A DNA stretch of 64,000 nt, taken from NCBI RefSeq assembly GCF_014904695.1, contig NZ_JACXXN010000014.1, positions 113,274-177,273 of the forward strand. The letters are read 5' to 3'. A program made the position numbers and the translations under genes. Below are positions 1-9,102 of this stretch, piece after piece; within the stretch, counting starts at the first letter, position 1, and each line of letters begins with the position of its first letter. Below the pieces are notes generated by a model, which was not told the DNA's origin, searched no databases, and worked only from the letters and a program-made list of their open reading frames with translations. The DNA comes from Nostoc sp. MG11. Lineage in GTDB: Bacteria > Cyanobacteriota > Cyanobacteriia > Cyanobacteriales > Nostocaceae.

Positions 1-1217
1 GTATGCCCCAAACCGCCACAAGTGGGGCAAGTTTCACCAAACAATTCGTAAATATTTTGACCCTGACGCTTGCGGGTCAGTTCTACCAAACCTAGCTCAG
101 TTAGTTGAGCAATCTGGGGACGAGCTTTGTCTGCTTTGAGTGCTTTATTAAAGTGTTCTAGAACTTGCAGTTGGTCACGGCGCGATTCCATATCAATGAA
201 ATCTACGACGATTACCCCCGCAATATTCCGCAAACGCAACTGGCGAGCAATTTCTGTTGCAGCTTCGCAGTTTGTCCACAGAACTGTTTCTCTGGCTGTT
301 GCCGATCGCGTGAAAGAACCAGAGTTGACATCAATTACTGTTAATGCCTCAGTCGGTTCAATGATGATGTAGCCTCCAGAAGGTAGGTCTACTCTAGGTT
401 TCAAGGCTTCTCGAATCGCAGCGCTGATGCGGAAGTACTCTAAAATTGGAGAGCGATCGCGGTGATGGTCTATCAACAATCCTTGCGGTGTTTGACCTCC
501 GCTCCAGTTCTGCAAATACTGCTTCACCCGCTTCAAGCCAGTACTGGAATCCACTACAATCCGATTCACATCGGCGCCGTACATATCTCGCAATACACGC
601 TGGATAAAGTCATCGTCTCGGTTGAGTAGCGCTGGGGGACGGGTAGAGTGCGCTTCTTGCTGGATAGACTCCCATTGCTTTTGTAGCACTTCCAAGTCTT
701 CCATAATTGCTTCTTCGGGTTTGCCTTCTGCTTCTGTACGCACAAGCAAACCCATCCCCGCAGGCTTGATCAAAATCGCCAGTGCCCGTAAGCGGTTGCG
801 CTCGCTTTCACTCTTAATCCGCCGGGATAAATTTACACCTCTGCCGTAGGGCATCAGTACTACGTAACGTCCGGGCAAGGTGATGTTACCAGTAAGCCGC
901 GGCCCTTTTGTCCCTGTTGGCTCTTTCATCACTTGCACCAAAACTTTTTGCTGTGGTGCTAATAATTCTGTAATTGCCGCAGCAGTACGCTTTAGCTTCA
1001 ATGGGCCCAAGTCAGTTACATGAATAAAACCGTTGCGCTCTGGATCTCCGATATTAACAAAAGCAGCATCTATCCCAGGTAATACATTTTCCACAACACC
1101 TAAGTAGATATCACCTATTTGGTGATGACCTGTGGCAACAACAAGTTCTTGTATTTGGTCTTCAGAAAAGACGGCAGCAATTTGATGCTGCTCCGCGATA
1201 ATAATTTGTTTTGGCAT
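1..1217 (-). CDS. rne: Ribonuclease E/G (partial, 3' end outside window)
   Basis: Endoribonuclease of the RNase E/G family, which starts mRNA decay and processes rRNA and tRNA precursors. About 405 codons are visible, starting MPKQIIIAEQ at an ATG ending at 1217. The S1-like RNA-binding segment comes first (GDIYLGVVENVLPGIDAAFV). The two metal-binding aspartate motifs of the DNase I-like catalytic domain follow (VIDVNSG and VVDFIDM). At the left edge stands the CPTC zinc-link motif that tetramerises the family. The stop codon and the C-terminal region lie beyond the window. It sits downstream of the radical SAM/DUF2344 gene on the same strand, a neighbourhood common for rne/rng. Identification is firm; rne rather than rng is the usual cyanobacterial name. 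Confidence 0.95.
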   Translation of the reverse strand, partial: MPKQIIIAEQHQIAAVFSEDQIQELVVATGHHQIGDIYLGVVENVLPGIDAAFVNIGDPERNGFIHVTDLGPLKLKRTAAAITELLAPQQKVLVQVMKEPTGTKGPRLTGNITLPGRYVVLMPYGRGVNLSRRIKSESERNRLRALAILIKPAGMGLLVRTEAEGKPEEAIMEDLEVLQKQWESIQQEAHSTRPPALLNRDDDFIQRVLRDMYGADVNRIVVDSSTGLKRVKQYLQNWSGGQTPQGLLIDHHRDRSPILEYFRISAAIREALKPRVDLPSGGYIIIEPTEALTVIDVNSGSFTRSATARETVLWTNCEAATEIARQLRLRNIAGVIVVDFIDMESRRDQLQVLEHFNKALKADKARPQIAQLTELGLVELTRKRQGQNIYELFGETCPTCGGLGH

Positions 1218-2021
1218 TCAATTTCCTCAAAAATTGGCAGCGCCAATGTAGCTCTGGAGGTTTGTTACGCCTTTCGCCCCTGCCAGCCCCAAAAGCGCTA
1301 CTGGTAATAAAAATTGCGAATCTCGGCTCAAAGTCAAAGAGCTGTTGATGCTGTAATTGCGTTTACACGCCTGATTAATCCAGAACGGCTGCATATTGTT
1401 TAAGTAATTAAATCAACCGTCCGTGGTTGATTTTTGATGCAATACCTTCACCAAAGGAAGTCCTGAGTTGAAAGTTCTAAGTCCTCGAACTTCTGAGGAG
1501 CGGAAGCCGCCGCTCAGAGTTTTTGCTGAGTGAGCTTTTGAGTCAGGACGCTTGATTTGAAAGCAACCGACTGAGTTCTTAAGAAAAAGAAACTATTTCT
1601 GTTTTCTATTCCCTGTAGTTATCTTTAGGGTTACACTCAGCAACACCAGTCCGCTCAACGGAGGTAACCCTCGTACACGGCTGGATCCTTAGTACTCAGC
1701 ACTACTGTAGATTAGGCATTCAGCAGTTGTTTTAAAAGCATAGAGAAATAGTTGCCGACGGAGCCTGCTGTTAGTTACTGATTCACAAGTTAGCTATACA
1801 GAGAGTGTTCTTTAATCTGCCTCAGTTTGTCTGGGATAAAATCCTAGAAGTTGCACTCTAAATATCTTTGCTTTCGCCCCCTAATTACGAGGGTAGTGAA
1901 CCAGTTGATTCAATGCAGCGCCAGAAATTTCTCTTCATCCCATTCTAACGCAACCTTGCTAAAAATCAATTCTCATGATATGCCCTATCAAGACAACTAC
2001 TAGCAAGTTGCCCTTCAGGGA
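1218..2021 (-). promoter_or_regulatory. Long leader/spacer upstream of rne
   Basis: No convincing gene was found in these 804 bases. The length fits a long 5' leader of the rne mRNA; cyanobacterial and enterobacterial rne leaders are long and autoregulatory, but that role is inferred here. It holds a perfect 9-bp stem (1410-1418 with 1425-1433, aaatcaacc/ggttgattt) followed by T residues on the plus strand, and a GC-rich imperfect hairpin near 1495-1530 related to dispersed copies near 6540 and 35085. Confidence 0.4.
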
Positions 2022-4742
2022 TTATACCCTTAAAATTAGCCGATTGCGATGGATATGTAAGAGTTGAAATTCTGCGAAGTTCGAGGCTCCCAAGTCAAGG
2101 CTCTGAATTTCACTGGCCACTATTTCCAGCATAGACAGGATTTGTTCGGGACGCAACAGCACACCATTTTGGCGATAACTACCCACATAACGCATAACAC
2201 ATATGGACTCTGCAATACTTTGGTAGGTTTCGACTAGTTCTAGTTCAAATAAGCGATCGCGCAGATTTATTAACTGGCTCTTGCCTGATTTAGTCGTTTG
2301 CTCGTACCAAAGCTCCTCTTTGGCTTTAATTGTATCAATCCAGTCTTGCCATTGTGCAGGTGTTGTTTCTTTATCTGCTACTACGGTAATCAAATACTCT
2401 GCTGCTTCTAGCAGTTGGGTAGCTGCACTAGCTTTTAAATCTAGCTGTTCTACATGATATATTGGTATGTCTGTGGGTAGTTCGCTAGCTAGTTTTTCCC
2501 AAAAAGTATCAACTTCCACTGGCACAGTTAACTCAAAATCCACAATCTCACCACTACTAGTAGCTCCCAGTGCCAAAGCAGTTGCTAGAGAAATTCGCGG
2601 ATTTGGATGAAACCCACCCGTGAAAGCAACTGGTAAACTTGCTCGCCGCATTACTCGGTCAAACAGGCGCATCAAATCCAGGTGACTCACCAAAGCCATA
2701 TCACCTTGTTTGCCAAACCAAACGCGTAGTCGTTGTGCCTTGGTAGTATTGGGGACAAAATCACCAGAGAATTCTGGGATAGCAGGCGGGTTGATGACGA
2801 CATTGTGTCCGAAGTCAGTGCCGCACACGCCACAGTGTGAACAACCTTCAAACGAGCAATCAGGAACAGTTGCAGATGCTAAAGCACGTTGTAAGTCTTC
2901 TCTGAGCCATTTTTTGTCAATACCCGTATCAATGTGTTCCCAAGGCAGAGGAATACTGAGTGCTAAGTTATGATCAGGTTCTTGGGTAATTTCCTCTGCT
3001 TCTGTACTTCTGTATTCCTCTGAATAAAACAAATTCCATTCACCGTTTTCCACTTGACGGTATTTCCAGTCTAAACCAGCTTGTGCGATCGCTGACCCCC
3101 AAGCTGTGAACGCTTGATCTACGTTGTCATACCAGGAATCCATACCCGCACCCAATTCCCAGGCGCGGCGTAGTACTTTTGCAAGCGTGCGATCGCCTCG
3201 TCCAATGAAGTCCTCCATTGCCGATATGCGAACATCGGTGAAATTTACCTTCACTCCCTTCATCCGGCGAAATTCTTGCCGCAGCAGGTTTTGCTTACGT
3301 TTAAATTCAGCTGTAGAAACAGAGTGCCACTGAAACGGCGTATGCGGCTTGGGCGTAAAGTTAGAAATCGTCAAGTTAAAGTTGAGCCGTTTTCTATTTT
3401 TAACCCAACATTCTCTTTGTAACCAGCTTACTGTTTCTGCAATCCCTAAAATATCGGCATCCGTTTCACCCGGCAAGCCAATCATGAAATACAACTTGAT
3501 TTTATCCCAGCCTTTCTCGCAAGCGGTTTTCACCCCCCGCAACAGTTCTTCATTCGTCAAACCCTTATTAACTATGTCCCGCATCCGCTGGGTTCCAGCT
3601 TCGGGAGCAAAAGTCAATCCACCTTGCCGCGTACCACCCAGGATATTGGCAATATTTTCATCAAATCTATCTACCCGTTGGCTGGGTAAAGACAGAGAAA
3701 TATTTTCATTTTTTAATCTATTTTTAATTTCCATCCCCACTGCTGGCAGGGATAAATAATCAGAACAACTCAGGGATAGTAGGGAGAACTCATTGTAACC
3801 AGTAGATCGCATTCCCTGTTCAATTGCTTCTACTACTTGATCTGGTTCTACATCCCGCGCCGGTCGCGTAAGCATTCCTGGTTGACAAAAGCGACAGCCA
3901 CGAGTACAACCACGCCGAATTTCAATTGTTAAACGGTCATGTACCGTCTCTACGTAGGGAACTAACCCAATAGAGTAAGCTGGTATTGGAGTCGCAACCC
4001 GTCGCAGAATTCGTTTTGGAACATTTGGGCGATTGGGATGAACTGAGCCATCCTTTGCCATGCTGTAAAATTGGGGAACATATACACCTGGTATCTGTGC
4101 CAAATCCAGTAGTAGTTTTTCTCGGTTCAATCCAGCTTTTTTGCCTTCTTCCAAGACCAAGCCAATTTCTGGTAACAATTCTTCCCCATCACCGAGAGCA
4201 AAAAAGTCGAAGAAATCAGCGTACGGTTCAGGATTTGATGTTGCTGTTTGTCCTCCTGCAAAAATTAACGGAAATGGGGACTGAGAATCAGGAGATTCTT
4301 CCCCTGCTTCGCCTACCCCTCTTTTTTTGTCTTCCTGCCTTTCACGCCACGTCAAGGGAATTCCAGCCAAATCCAACATTTCTAGAATATTGGTTGCTCC
4401 CAGTTCGTAACTGAGGCTAAAGCCTAGAATATCGAATTCTGTAAGCGATCGCTTTGACTCTACCGCAAACAAGGGTGTATTGGTTTGGCGTAGTTTGGCT
4501 GCCAGGTCTGGGCCTGGGAGATAAGCGCGATCACATAGTTGGCGCGGCTGGGCATTCAAGACGTTATAGAGGATGATGTGCCCTAAATTGGACGCACCAA
4601 CTTCATACACTTCTGGGTAGGTTAAAACCCAACGTATTGCTGACGTATCCCAAGGCTTGCGTACTGCTAGGCGCTCATTACCTAGGTAACGCGCTGGTTT
4701 TAAAATATCCGATGTTATTAATTGTTCAACTGCAACAGCCAC
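2022..4742 (-). CDS. B12-binding/radical SAM protein fused to DUF2344 domain
   Basis: A 906-residue protein of the TIGR03960 type (B12-binding plus radical SAM) with the TIGR03936/DUF2344 domain fused at its C-terminus. The radical SAM cluster motif CTRGCRFC lies near residue 285 and is preceded by a cobalamin-binding-like Rossmann region. A second cysteine cluster (CSFEGCSHCGVC) sits around residue 650 and could hold another metal centre. The C-terminal part (SHLDLMRLFDRVMRRA, then GGFHPNPRISLATALALG) is typical of DUF2344. The substrate is unknown. In many bacteria these domains are encoded next to rne/rng, as here, which suggests a link to RNA modification or RNase E, but this is inference. 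Family assignment is firm. Confidence 0.9.
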   Translation of the reverse strand: MAVAVEQLITSDILKPARYLGNERLAVRKPWDTSAIRWVLTYPEVYEVGASNLGHIILYNVLNAQPRQLCDRAYLPGPDLAAKLRQTNTPLFAVESKRSLTEFDILGFSLSYELGATNILEMLDLAGIPLTWRERQEDKKRGVGEAGEESPDSQSPFPLIFAGGQTATSNPEPYADFFDFFALGDGEELLPEIGLVLEEGKKAGLNREKLLLDLAQIPGVYVPQFYSMAKDGSVHPNRPNVPKRILRRVATPIPAYSIGLVPYVETVHDRLTIEIRRGCTRGCRFCQPGMLTRPARDVEPDQVVEAIEQGMRSTGYNEFSLLSLSCSDYLSLPAVGMEIKNRLKNENISLSLPSQRVDRFDENIANILGGTRQGGLTFAPEAGTQRMRDIVNKGLTNEELLRGVKTACEKGWDKIKLYFMIGLPGETDADILGIAETVSWLQRECWVKNRKRLNFNLTISNFTPKPHTPFQWHSVSTAEFKRKQNLLRQEFRRMKGVKVNFTDVRISAMEDFIGRGDRTLAKVLRRAWELGAGMDSWYDNVDQAFTAWGSAIAQAGLDWKYRQVENGEWNLFYSEEYRSTEAEEITQEPDHNLALSIPLPWEHIDTGIDKKWLREDLQRALASATVPDCSFEGCSHCGVCGTDFGHNVVINPPAIPEFSGDFVPNTTKAQRLRVWFGKQGDMALVSHLDLMRLFDRVMRRASLPVAFTGGFHPNPRISLATALALGATSSGEIVDFELTVPVEVDTFWEKLASELPTDIPIYHVEQLDLKASAATQLLEAAEYLITVVADKETTPAQWQDWIDTIKAKEELWYEQTTKSGKSQLINLRDRLFELELVETYQSIAESICVMRYVGSYRQNGVLLRPEQILSMLEIVASEIQSLDLGASNFAEFQLLHIHRNRLILRV

Positions 4743-5067
4743 TGTGCTATCTTCTAGCTACCTTAATTACAGCTACTCATTCTTAACCTTAGCATTGATT
4801 GGGTTTTCTACAAACTTGAATATTGCAACTTACAATTCCTTTACATAAACCATGCTCTCAACCCAAGCTTTGCTCCAGCATTGCTCTGGTGACATAAAGT
4901 TATGTAACTGAACTTTATAATCGGTAAAACCGCTGTATCTAGGGAAATCTGGCGCTAAAGCAGTCGCCAGTGGAGGAAAGGGAACCCTCTTTGAAGTTCA
5001 GATGTCTGATGACAAACCGTGTGTCTACAGTGAAACCCTCTACTCCAACCTCTCACTAGAGAACCGT
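4743..5067. other. Intergenic spacer, no gene seen
   Basis: 325 bases between the STAS gene and the radical SAM gene, both on the minus strand. It contains one clear hairpin, ctggcg (4949-4954) pairing with cgccag (4965-4970), and a purine-rich ggaaaggg patch. No open frame with family resemblance was recognised. It could carry the promoter of the radical SAM gene or the 3' end of the STAS transcript. Confidence 0.4.
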
Positions 5068-5403
5068 TTATAAAATTCTCTGTGCCAATTCAGCTTCGCT
5101 TTTCCATATCTCAAAAACTCTATCGAGTTGTGTCATTTCAAAAATAATTTTAATGGCTGGAGAAACAGAGCAGAGCCGGAAACTCTTTCCTAAAGACCCA
5201 GCCAGCTTGAGTGCAGACACCAATGCCATCAAGCCTGCACTGTCTAAAGATTCTACTGCTGCTAGATCCACTACCAAAATTGACATATTATCTTGTGCTA
5301 ATGCTGTGGTCAGATCTCGTTCAAATTCTAAAGCGTTCGCAGCATTCAGGCAGCCTTGGGGACGAATAACTGCAATCTTGGGATATTTAAGTACTGCTTG
5401 CAT
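5068..5403 (-). CDS. STAS-domain protein (anti-sigma factor antagonist type)
   Basis: A 111-residue single-domain STAS protein. These proteins bind a partner-switching kinase or anti-sigma factor and are switched by serine phosphorylation. The conserved loop ESLDSAGLMAL (around residue 55) holds the DSxG serine normally phosphorylated in SpoIIAA/RsbV. The fold runs over the whole protein, from an initial beta strand (IAVIRPQGCL) to a C-terminal helix. It stands alone, with no kinase or phosphatase gene beside it, so its partner is unknown. The start ATG at 5403 gives the normal family length. Confidence 0.85.
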   Translation of the reverse strand: MQAVLKYPKIAVIRPQGCLNAANALEFERDLTTALAQDNMSILVVDLAAVESLDSAGLMALVSALKLAGSLGKSFRLCSVSPAIKIIFEMTQLDRVFEIWKSEAELAQRIL

Positions 5404-5871
5404 AATTACATCCTATTAAGAGTTATTGAAGCGTCAAGCTGAGGTTTATTTGAACATAAACTCTTTTTTGTTGCATCGACCATACGTCTTAAGTCTCTTT
5501 GCTGAATCTTTATTGCTTTAGCATCTCTGTTTAAAGATTGTCATAAATGCATAGTAAAATGTATTTATATATACTTTTTTTTTATCTCAGTTCAAAAACA
5601 ATCAACATAGACAGCCGTAGACCAAACAAGTCATCCGTAACGATGCTGATAAAGCTTGCTTGGTATATAACTAAAGCCGATTTAGCCAAGGCTCAGTAGT
5701 AGGTTAAATACTTTCACTTTCATGATTACTAATGGCATATTATGGGGTTGCACACAATTATCTATCTAATTAAATTGTGATATAGATCACAAAAAGCAAG
5801 GTTTAAGATCACAATTTATACCTAACTTTATCTTGGATAATTTAGTATCATATACAGTTGGTTTATGATTT
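5404..5871. other. Divergent AT-rich intergenic region
   Basis: 468 bases between the STAS gene (minus) and the 65-residue gene (plus), so it should hold both promoters. It is AT-rich with a long T tract near 5575-5583. The only clear site is the CRP-type palindrome at 5776-5791, listed separately. Confidence 0.4.
5776..5791. promoter_or_regulatory. CRP-type cAMP receptor protein operator
   Basis: The sequence TGTGAtatagaTCACA is a perfect match to the consensus TGTGA-N6-TCACA bound by CRP-family regulators (SYCRP1 in Synechocystis, AnCrpA in Anabaena). Flanking bases extend the symmetry to ttgtga/tcacaa. It lies 80 bases before the start of the 65-residue gene at 5872 and about 370 bases before the STAS gene, so the small gene is the more likely target. 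Binding is inferred from sequence only. Confidence 0.6.
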
Positions 5872-6069
5872 ATGAGAACTAAGTACGCTATTCGTCGATT
5901 AGTAGAAAAAGCTCTTGACATTAAAAAATTAACTCCAGAAATAGAAAATGAAATTAACTCAGAACTGACGGAATTGGGTTATATATCTGACGTTGACTAC
6001 GAAGCTCTGGAATTATTAATGGCAGAGATGGATGCGGGTCGTATTCAGTTGGTTCCTAACTTGGGATAG
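5872..6069 (+). CDS. Small conserved cyanobacterial protein, 65 residues
   Basis: I do not recognise a function. The 65-residue product is acidic and helical in character, starts MRTKYAIRRLVEKALDIK and ends RIQLVPNLG. I believe similar short proteins occur in other Nostocales, but cannot check this here. There is no signal peptide, membrane segment or cysteine. The ATG at 5872 is preceded by an AT-rich region with a CRP-type palindrome 80 bases upstream, so expression may respond to cAMP. The codon pattern and the absence of overlapping alternatives support a real gene. Confidence 0.65.
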   Translation: MRTKYAIRRLVEKALDIKKLTPEIENEINSELTELGYISDVDYEALELLMAEMDAGRIQLVPNLG

Positions 6070-6577
6070 TAATCCTAATTAATTTGTTATTAATGCTTTT
6101 TTCATAATATCAAGTTCATTTGAGAAAGACTAAAGCACTCAAATTTTAAAATAGGTAAAACAATTTTTAGTACAAACAGTGTATATAACAAGCCCGATAT
6201 CATCACTTGTACTTTATCTACAAGGTGAACTATTTAAATCTAACTCTTGCAAGGTGGATAGAAATACCAAAAAAAATGACCGATCTTTGGGCTTTTCACT
6301 TTGGTGTCTTAGTGGTTCAAAAGTAAATTTTTGAACCACTAAGACACTAAGAAAAATACAAAATCACACCTTGAAAGGGCTAATTTGTATCCTTGCTACT
6401 TGACAAATATAGCTTCTCGTAATTGAAAGCATCGGTTATGGTGCAGCTGAGCACTCACTCATTACTCAGCACGGGCTAAACGCCCCATTAGCGCAGCCTA
6501 TCGTAGAGACGAAAGCTAACAGTACTCATTTCTCAGCGAGAACTCTGAGCGTCGGCATCCGGCGTTCTGAAGTTCGG
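6070..6577. other. Intergenic region between convergent genes, with hairpins
   Basis: 508 bases without a recognisable gene. Apart from the long perfect hairpin at 6304-6347, the right half (about 6440-6580) is made of short repeat pieces also seen elsewhere in the window (actcattactcagcac; ctctgagcgtcggcatccgg). These are typical non-coding filler in Nostoc-like genomes. Confidence 0.4.
6304..6347. repeat. Perfect 19-bp inverted repeat (possible bidirectional terminator)
   Basis: Bases 6304-6322 (gtgtcttagtggttcaaaa) are exactly complementary to 6329-6347, with a 6-base loop. The stem lies between the ends of two convergent genes (6069 plus, 6578 minus). It could end transcription from both sides or be a dispersed palindromic element. 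The stem ends in a run of A/T at the loop side, not in a classical T tract. Confidence 0.6.
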
Positions 6578-6991
6578 TTACTCATCCCTATTTTGGTATG
6601 CTTGCCAAAGTTGGTAAATAAACTCATTGAGTTGCTGCTTAGCAGCTAAATCCGGTTCAGTTTTTGATTCCTTTGCTAAAACCTGACTCAACAAGGTAAT
6701 TACTTCTGTGTCTACAGCTGGTCGAAATAAATTAATATGCCAAAGTAAGTCCGATGCATCTCGTAAGTCGGTAATTACAGATGATTCTTCGATGAAAGTG
6801 ACAAGCAGCAAAGGACGCACCCAACACAACTGGCGGGAAACTACAACTTGAATGACTTCTGCATACAGATTTCTGTCGCCATGCTCTAAAGCCACAATTT
6901 GTCCCGGTTGAAAGTCTAGGCTCATGTCCATCATTACGCAGTTTAGCCAGTGGCAAGGATTGTTTGTCGCTTCCTTCATTTTAAGAGCCAC
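6578..6991 (-). CDS. Conserved hypothetical protein, 137 residues or shorter
   Basis: Function not recognised. The region from MDMSLDFQPGQIVALEHGD onward looks like a small beta-barrel followed by helices (LLVTFIEESSVITDLRDASDLLWHI, then an acidic C-terminal helix). It resembles cyanobacterial proteins of unknown function. The first 19 residues (MALKMKEATNNPCHWLNCV) look unlike the rest, so the true start may be one of the methionines at 6934, 6931 or 6925. It is convergent with the small gene at 5872 and has no operon partner. Confidence 0.6.
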   Translation of the reverse strand: MALKMKEATNNPCHWLNCVMMDMSLDFQPGQIVALEHGDRNLYAEVIQVVVSRQLCWVRPLLLVTFIEESSVITDLRDASDLLWHINLFRPAVDTEVITLLSQVLAKESKTEPDLAAKQQLNEFIYQLWQAYQNRDE

Positions 6992-7230
6992 AATGCGCTA
7001 TGCTTAGATGAAAACCCTAAAACATTTAGGATAGGACTCTTAGGGCAGCCTTAAATATAATATAAGTCTCATAAGTACCTACGAAATACTGCCATAATCG
7101 CTCCTGGCATGAAAAGATTTTGCTGGCATAGTATCTAGACAGAAATACTATAGAATAAGTAAATAACTGTTAAGCGATCGCTCGACAGAGACTTTGTTGT
7201 AGTGAATCAACGAGAAAAGAGCAAAGAGCC

Positions 7231-7512
7231 GTGTCAGTTGAAACCATTGAGAAGCGTTCCACATCCCGCAAGCTCGCGCCTCGGTATCGCGTTTTGCTTC
7301 ATAACGACGACCACAACTCTATGGAGTACGTGGTACAGGCACTAATAACCACTGTGCCGAGCCTCACCCAGCCCCAAGCTGTTAGCATCATGATGGAAGC
7401 CCATACAAACGGGTTAGCTTTGGTTATTACTTGCGCTCAAGAACATGCTGAGTTCTATTGCGAAACATTGAAAAGTCATGGTTTAAGTAGCACAATTGAA
7501 CCTGATGAATAG
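7231..7512 (+). CDS. clpS: ATP-dependent Clp protease adaptor ClpS
   Basis: A 93-residue ClpS adaptor, which binds the ClpC/ClpA N-domain and hands over N-degron substrates. The diagnostic HNDDHNSMEYVV (residues 24-35) carries the Asn-Asp pair and Met that line the N-degron pocket. The ending TCAQEHAEFYCETLKSHGL is typical of the cyanobacterial form (ClpS1-like). The start is GTG at 7231, just after a purine-rich gagaaaagag stretch; this gives the normal length. A CPBP protease follows 64 bases downstream. Confidence 0.93.
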   Translation: MSVETIEKRSTSRKLAPRYRVLLHNDDHNSMEYVVQALITTVPSLTQPQAVSIMMEAHTNGLALVITCAQEHAEFYCETLKSHGLSSTIEPDE

Positions 7513-7576
7513 TCATTAGTCATTCGTCATTTGTCGAAATCTGGAGTTTTGACTAGTGATTATTGACTTACTTTGT

Positions 7577-8416
7577 ATGAAAATAAACTTTGTTCGTTTA
7601 GCCCAAAGCCCTGCCCCCATTAGGCTGGGTTGTTTTATTGCGATTTTATTGCTGCTATGGTTGCCCTTTGCTGCACCGATTTACTTACTAGTACGTGATT
7701 CTAACTTAGTAAGTATTTTGACTATGGTATTGCTATATGTAGAGTTTATTGTTCTCCTCAAGCTATGGGGTAAATATGTCTACGAGCAGCCGCAAATGCT
7801 GCAACATTATGGCTTAGAATTCACGCGGCAAAATGGTGTAGATTTGCTACGTGGCTTGGCTATGGGGTTAATTAACATTCTGATACTCTTTGGGCTACAA
7901 GGTTTCTGGGGTTGGCTGATATGGCAACAACCGAAAGTTTTCTTGCTAAAAGTGATTTTAGAAGGTTTAATTGTCGGTTTGGGTATCGGGTTTGCTGAGG
8001 AATTATTATTCCGAGGCTGGTTGTTAAATGAGTTACAGCAAGACTATAGCCCGCGCGTAGCACTATGGACAGATGCCATTGCGTTTGCTGCATTACACTT
8101 TATCAAACCGCTAGAGGCAATTATTAATACACTGCCGCAATTTCCCGCTTTAGTAGTGCTAGGGTTAACGCAGGTATGGGGAAAGCGCTGGCGTCGTGGA
8201 CGCTTGGGTTTACCAATCGGTCTACATAGTGGTTTAGTTTGGGGGTACTATGTTATTAATGTTGGAGAATTAACTAAACATTCTGGTAAAGTTCCTGATT
8301 GGGTGACTGGTGTGAATAATAACCCCCTACAAGGATTAATGGGGGTGCTGTTGATGAGTGTACTGGCTTTTTGGATACAGGGGAGAGCAGTTAAAAAATC
8401 AGTGTTGCTGAATTGA
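7577..8416 (+). CDS. CPBP-family intramembrane metalloprotease
   Basis: Integral membrane protein of the CPBP (CAAX protease/bacteriocin-processing, Abi) family, about 279 residues with several hydrophobic segments. The glutamate motif is FAEELLFRGWLL and a second motif FAALHFIKP supplies a metal-binding histidine; both are hallmarks of the family's active site. Substrates of the cyanobacterial members are unknown. I chose the ATG at 7577 (MKINFVRLAQSP) because it precedes the first membrane helix directly; a GTG seven codons upstream (7556) is also in frame. It may be co-transcribed with clpS. Confidence 0.85.
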   Translation: MKINFVRLAQSPAPIRLGCFIAILLLLWLPFAAPIYLLVRDSNLVSILTMVLLYVEFIVLLKLWGKYVYEQPQMLQHYGLEFTRQNGVDLLRGLAMGLINILILFGLQGFWGWLIWQQPKVFLLKVILEGLIVGLGIGFAEELLFRGWLLNELQQDYSPRVALWTDAIAFAALHFIKPLEAIINTLPQFPALVVLGLTQVWGKRWRRGRLGLPIGLHSGLVWGYYVINVGELTKHSGKVPDWVTGVNNNPLQGLMGVLLMSVLAFWIQGRAVKKSVLLN

Positions 8417-8463
8417 CAGTGATTATATTTGAAAACTTGCGAAAATTTTAATAATAACCATCC

Positions 8464-9102
8464 TTACCCAAGCGTCTCAATCACTGTACCTACCAAACAC
8501 GCCTTATCCAAATTCACACCATTCAAATTCGCACTTTCTAATTCCGCACAAAGCAAATTCGCCCCTGCCAAATTCGCCCCTGCCAAATTCGCCCCCCGCA
8601 AGTCAGCTTCTTCGAGATTTGCATTACTCAATAACGCCCCTTGCAAATCGGTGCGACTCAAGTCTGCACCTTTGAGATTCGCCCCAGTTAGGTTTGCGCC
8701 TCGCAAGTCAGCACCCCGCAAGTCAACACCTTGTAAGTTCACGTTCATCAAATTAGCACCACTTAAGAAAGCACCCGCCAACGACACATCACTAAGTCTC
8801 GCTCCCATCAAGTTAGCACCGCGCAAATTACTACCGCGCAAGTCAGCCCCCGTTAAATCTGCTTGCATCAAGTTTGCTCCCATTAGGTTCGCCCGCAAAT
8901 CGGTTTCTTGGAGGTTTGCCCCCATCAAATTCGCTCCTTCCAAATGCCCACCTTCAAATTTAGAAGCAGTGAAATTAGTGCCGACAAGGGTAGCGCCAGC
9001 AAGATTAATGCGGCTTAAATCGAGTTGAGAGAGTTCCTCGTCTTCTAAATTTGCCCCTGGTAGCTGTTTAAGTTTTCCTAATCTAATGGCTTCAATATTC
9101 AT
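8464..9102 (-). CDS. Pentapeptide repeat protein
   Basis: A 212-residue protein built almost wholly of A(D/N)LXX pentapeptide repeats (ADLRGANLTGANLKGADL and similar), which fold into a right-handed quadrilateral beta helix. The first 20 residues (MNIEAIRLGKLKQLPGANLE) are non-repeat. There is no signal peptide, so it is probably cytoplasmic. Its ATG overlaps the stop of the upstream DICT gene by four bases (ATGA), so the two are translationally coupled. One repeat is irregular (ETDLRANLMG), indicating a small deletion. The molecular role is unknown. Confidence 0.9.
   Translation of the reverse strand: MNIEAIRLGKLKQLPGANLEDEELSQLDLSRINLAGATLVGTNFTASKFEGGHLEGANLMGANLQETDLRANLMGANLMQADLTGADLRGSNLRGANLMGARLSDVSLAGAFLSGANLMNVNLQGVDLRGADLRGANLTGANLKGADLSRTDLQGALLSNANLEEADLRGANLAGANLAGANLLCAELESANLNGVNLDKACLVGTVIETLG

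Noticed and set aside
8429..9028. 199-codon plus-strand open frame
   Set aside because: It is the complement of the pentapeptide repeat gene; its KFAP-type repeats are the mirror of the real repeats and match no family.
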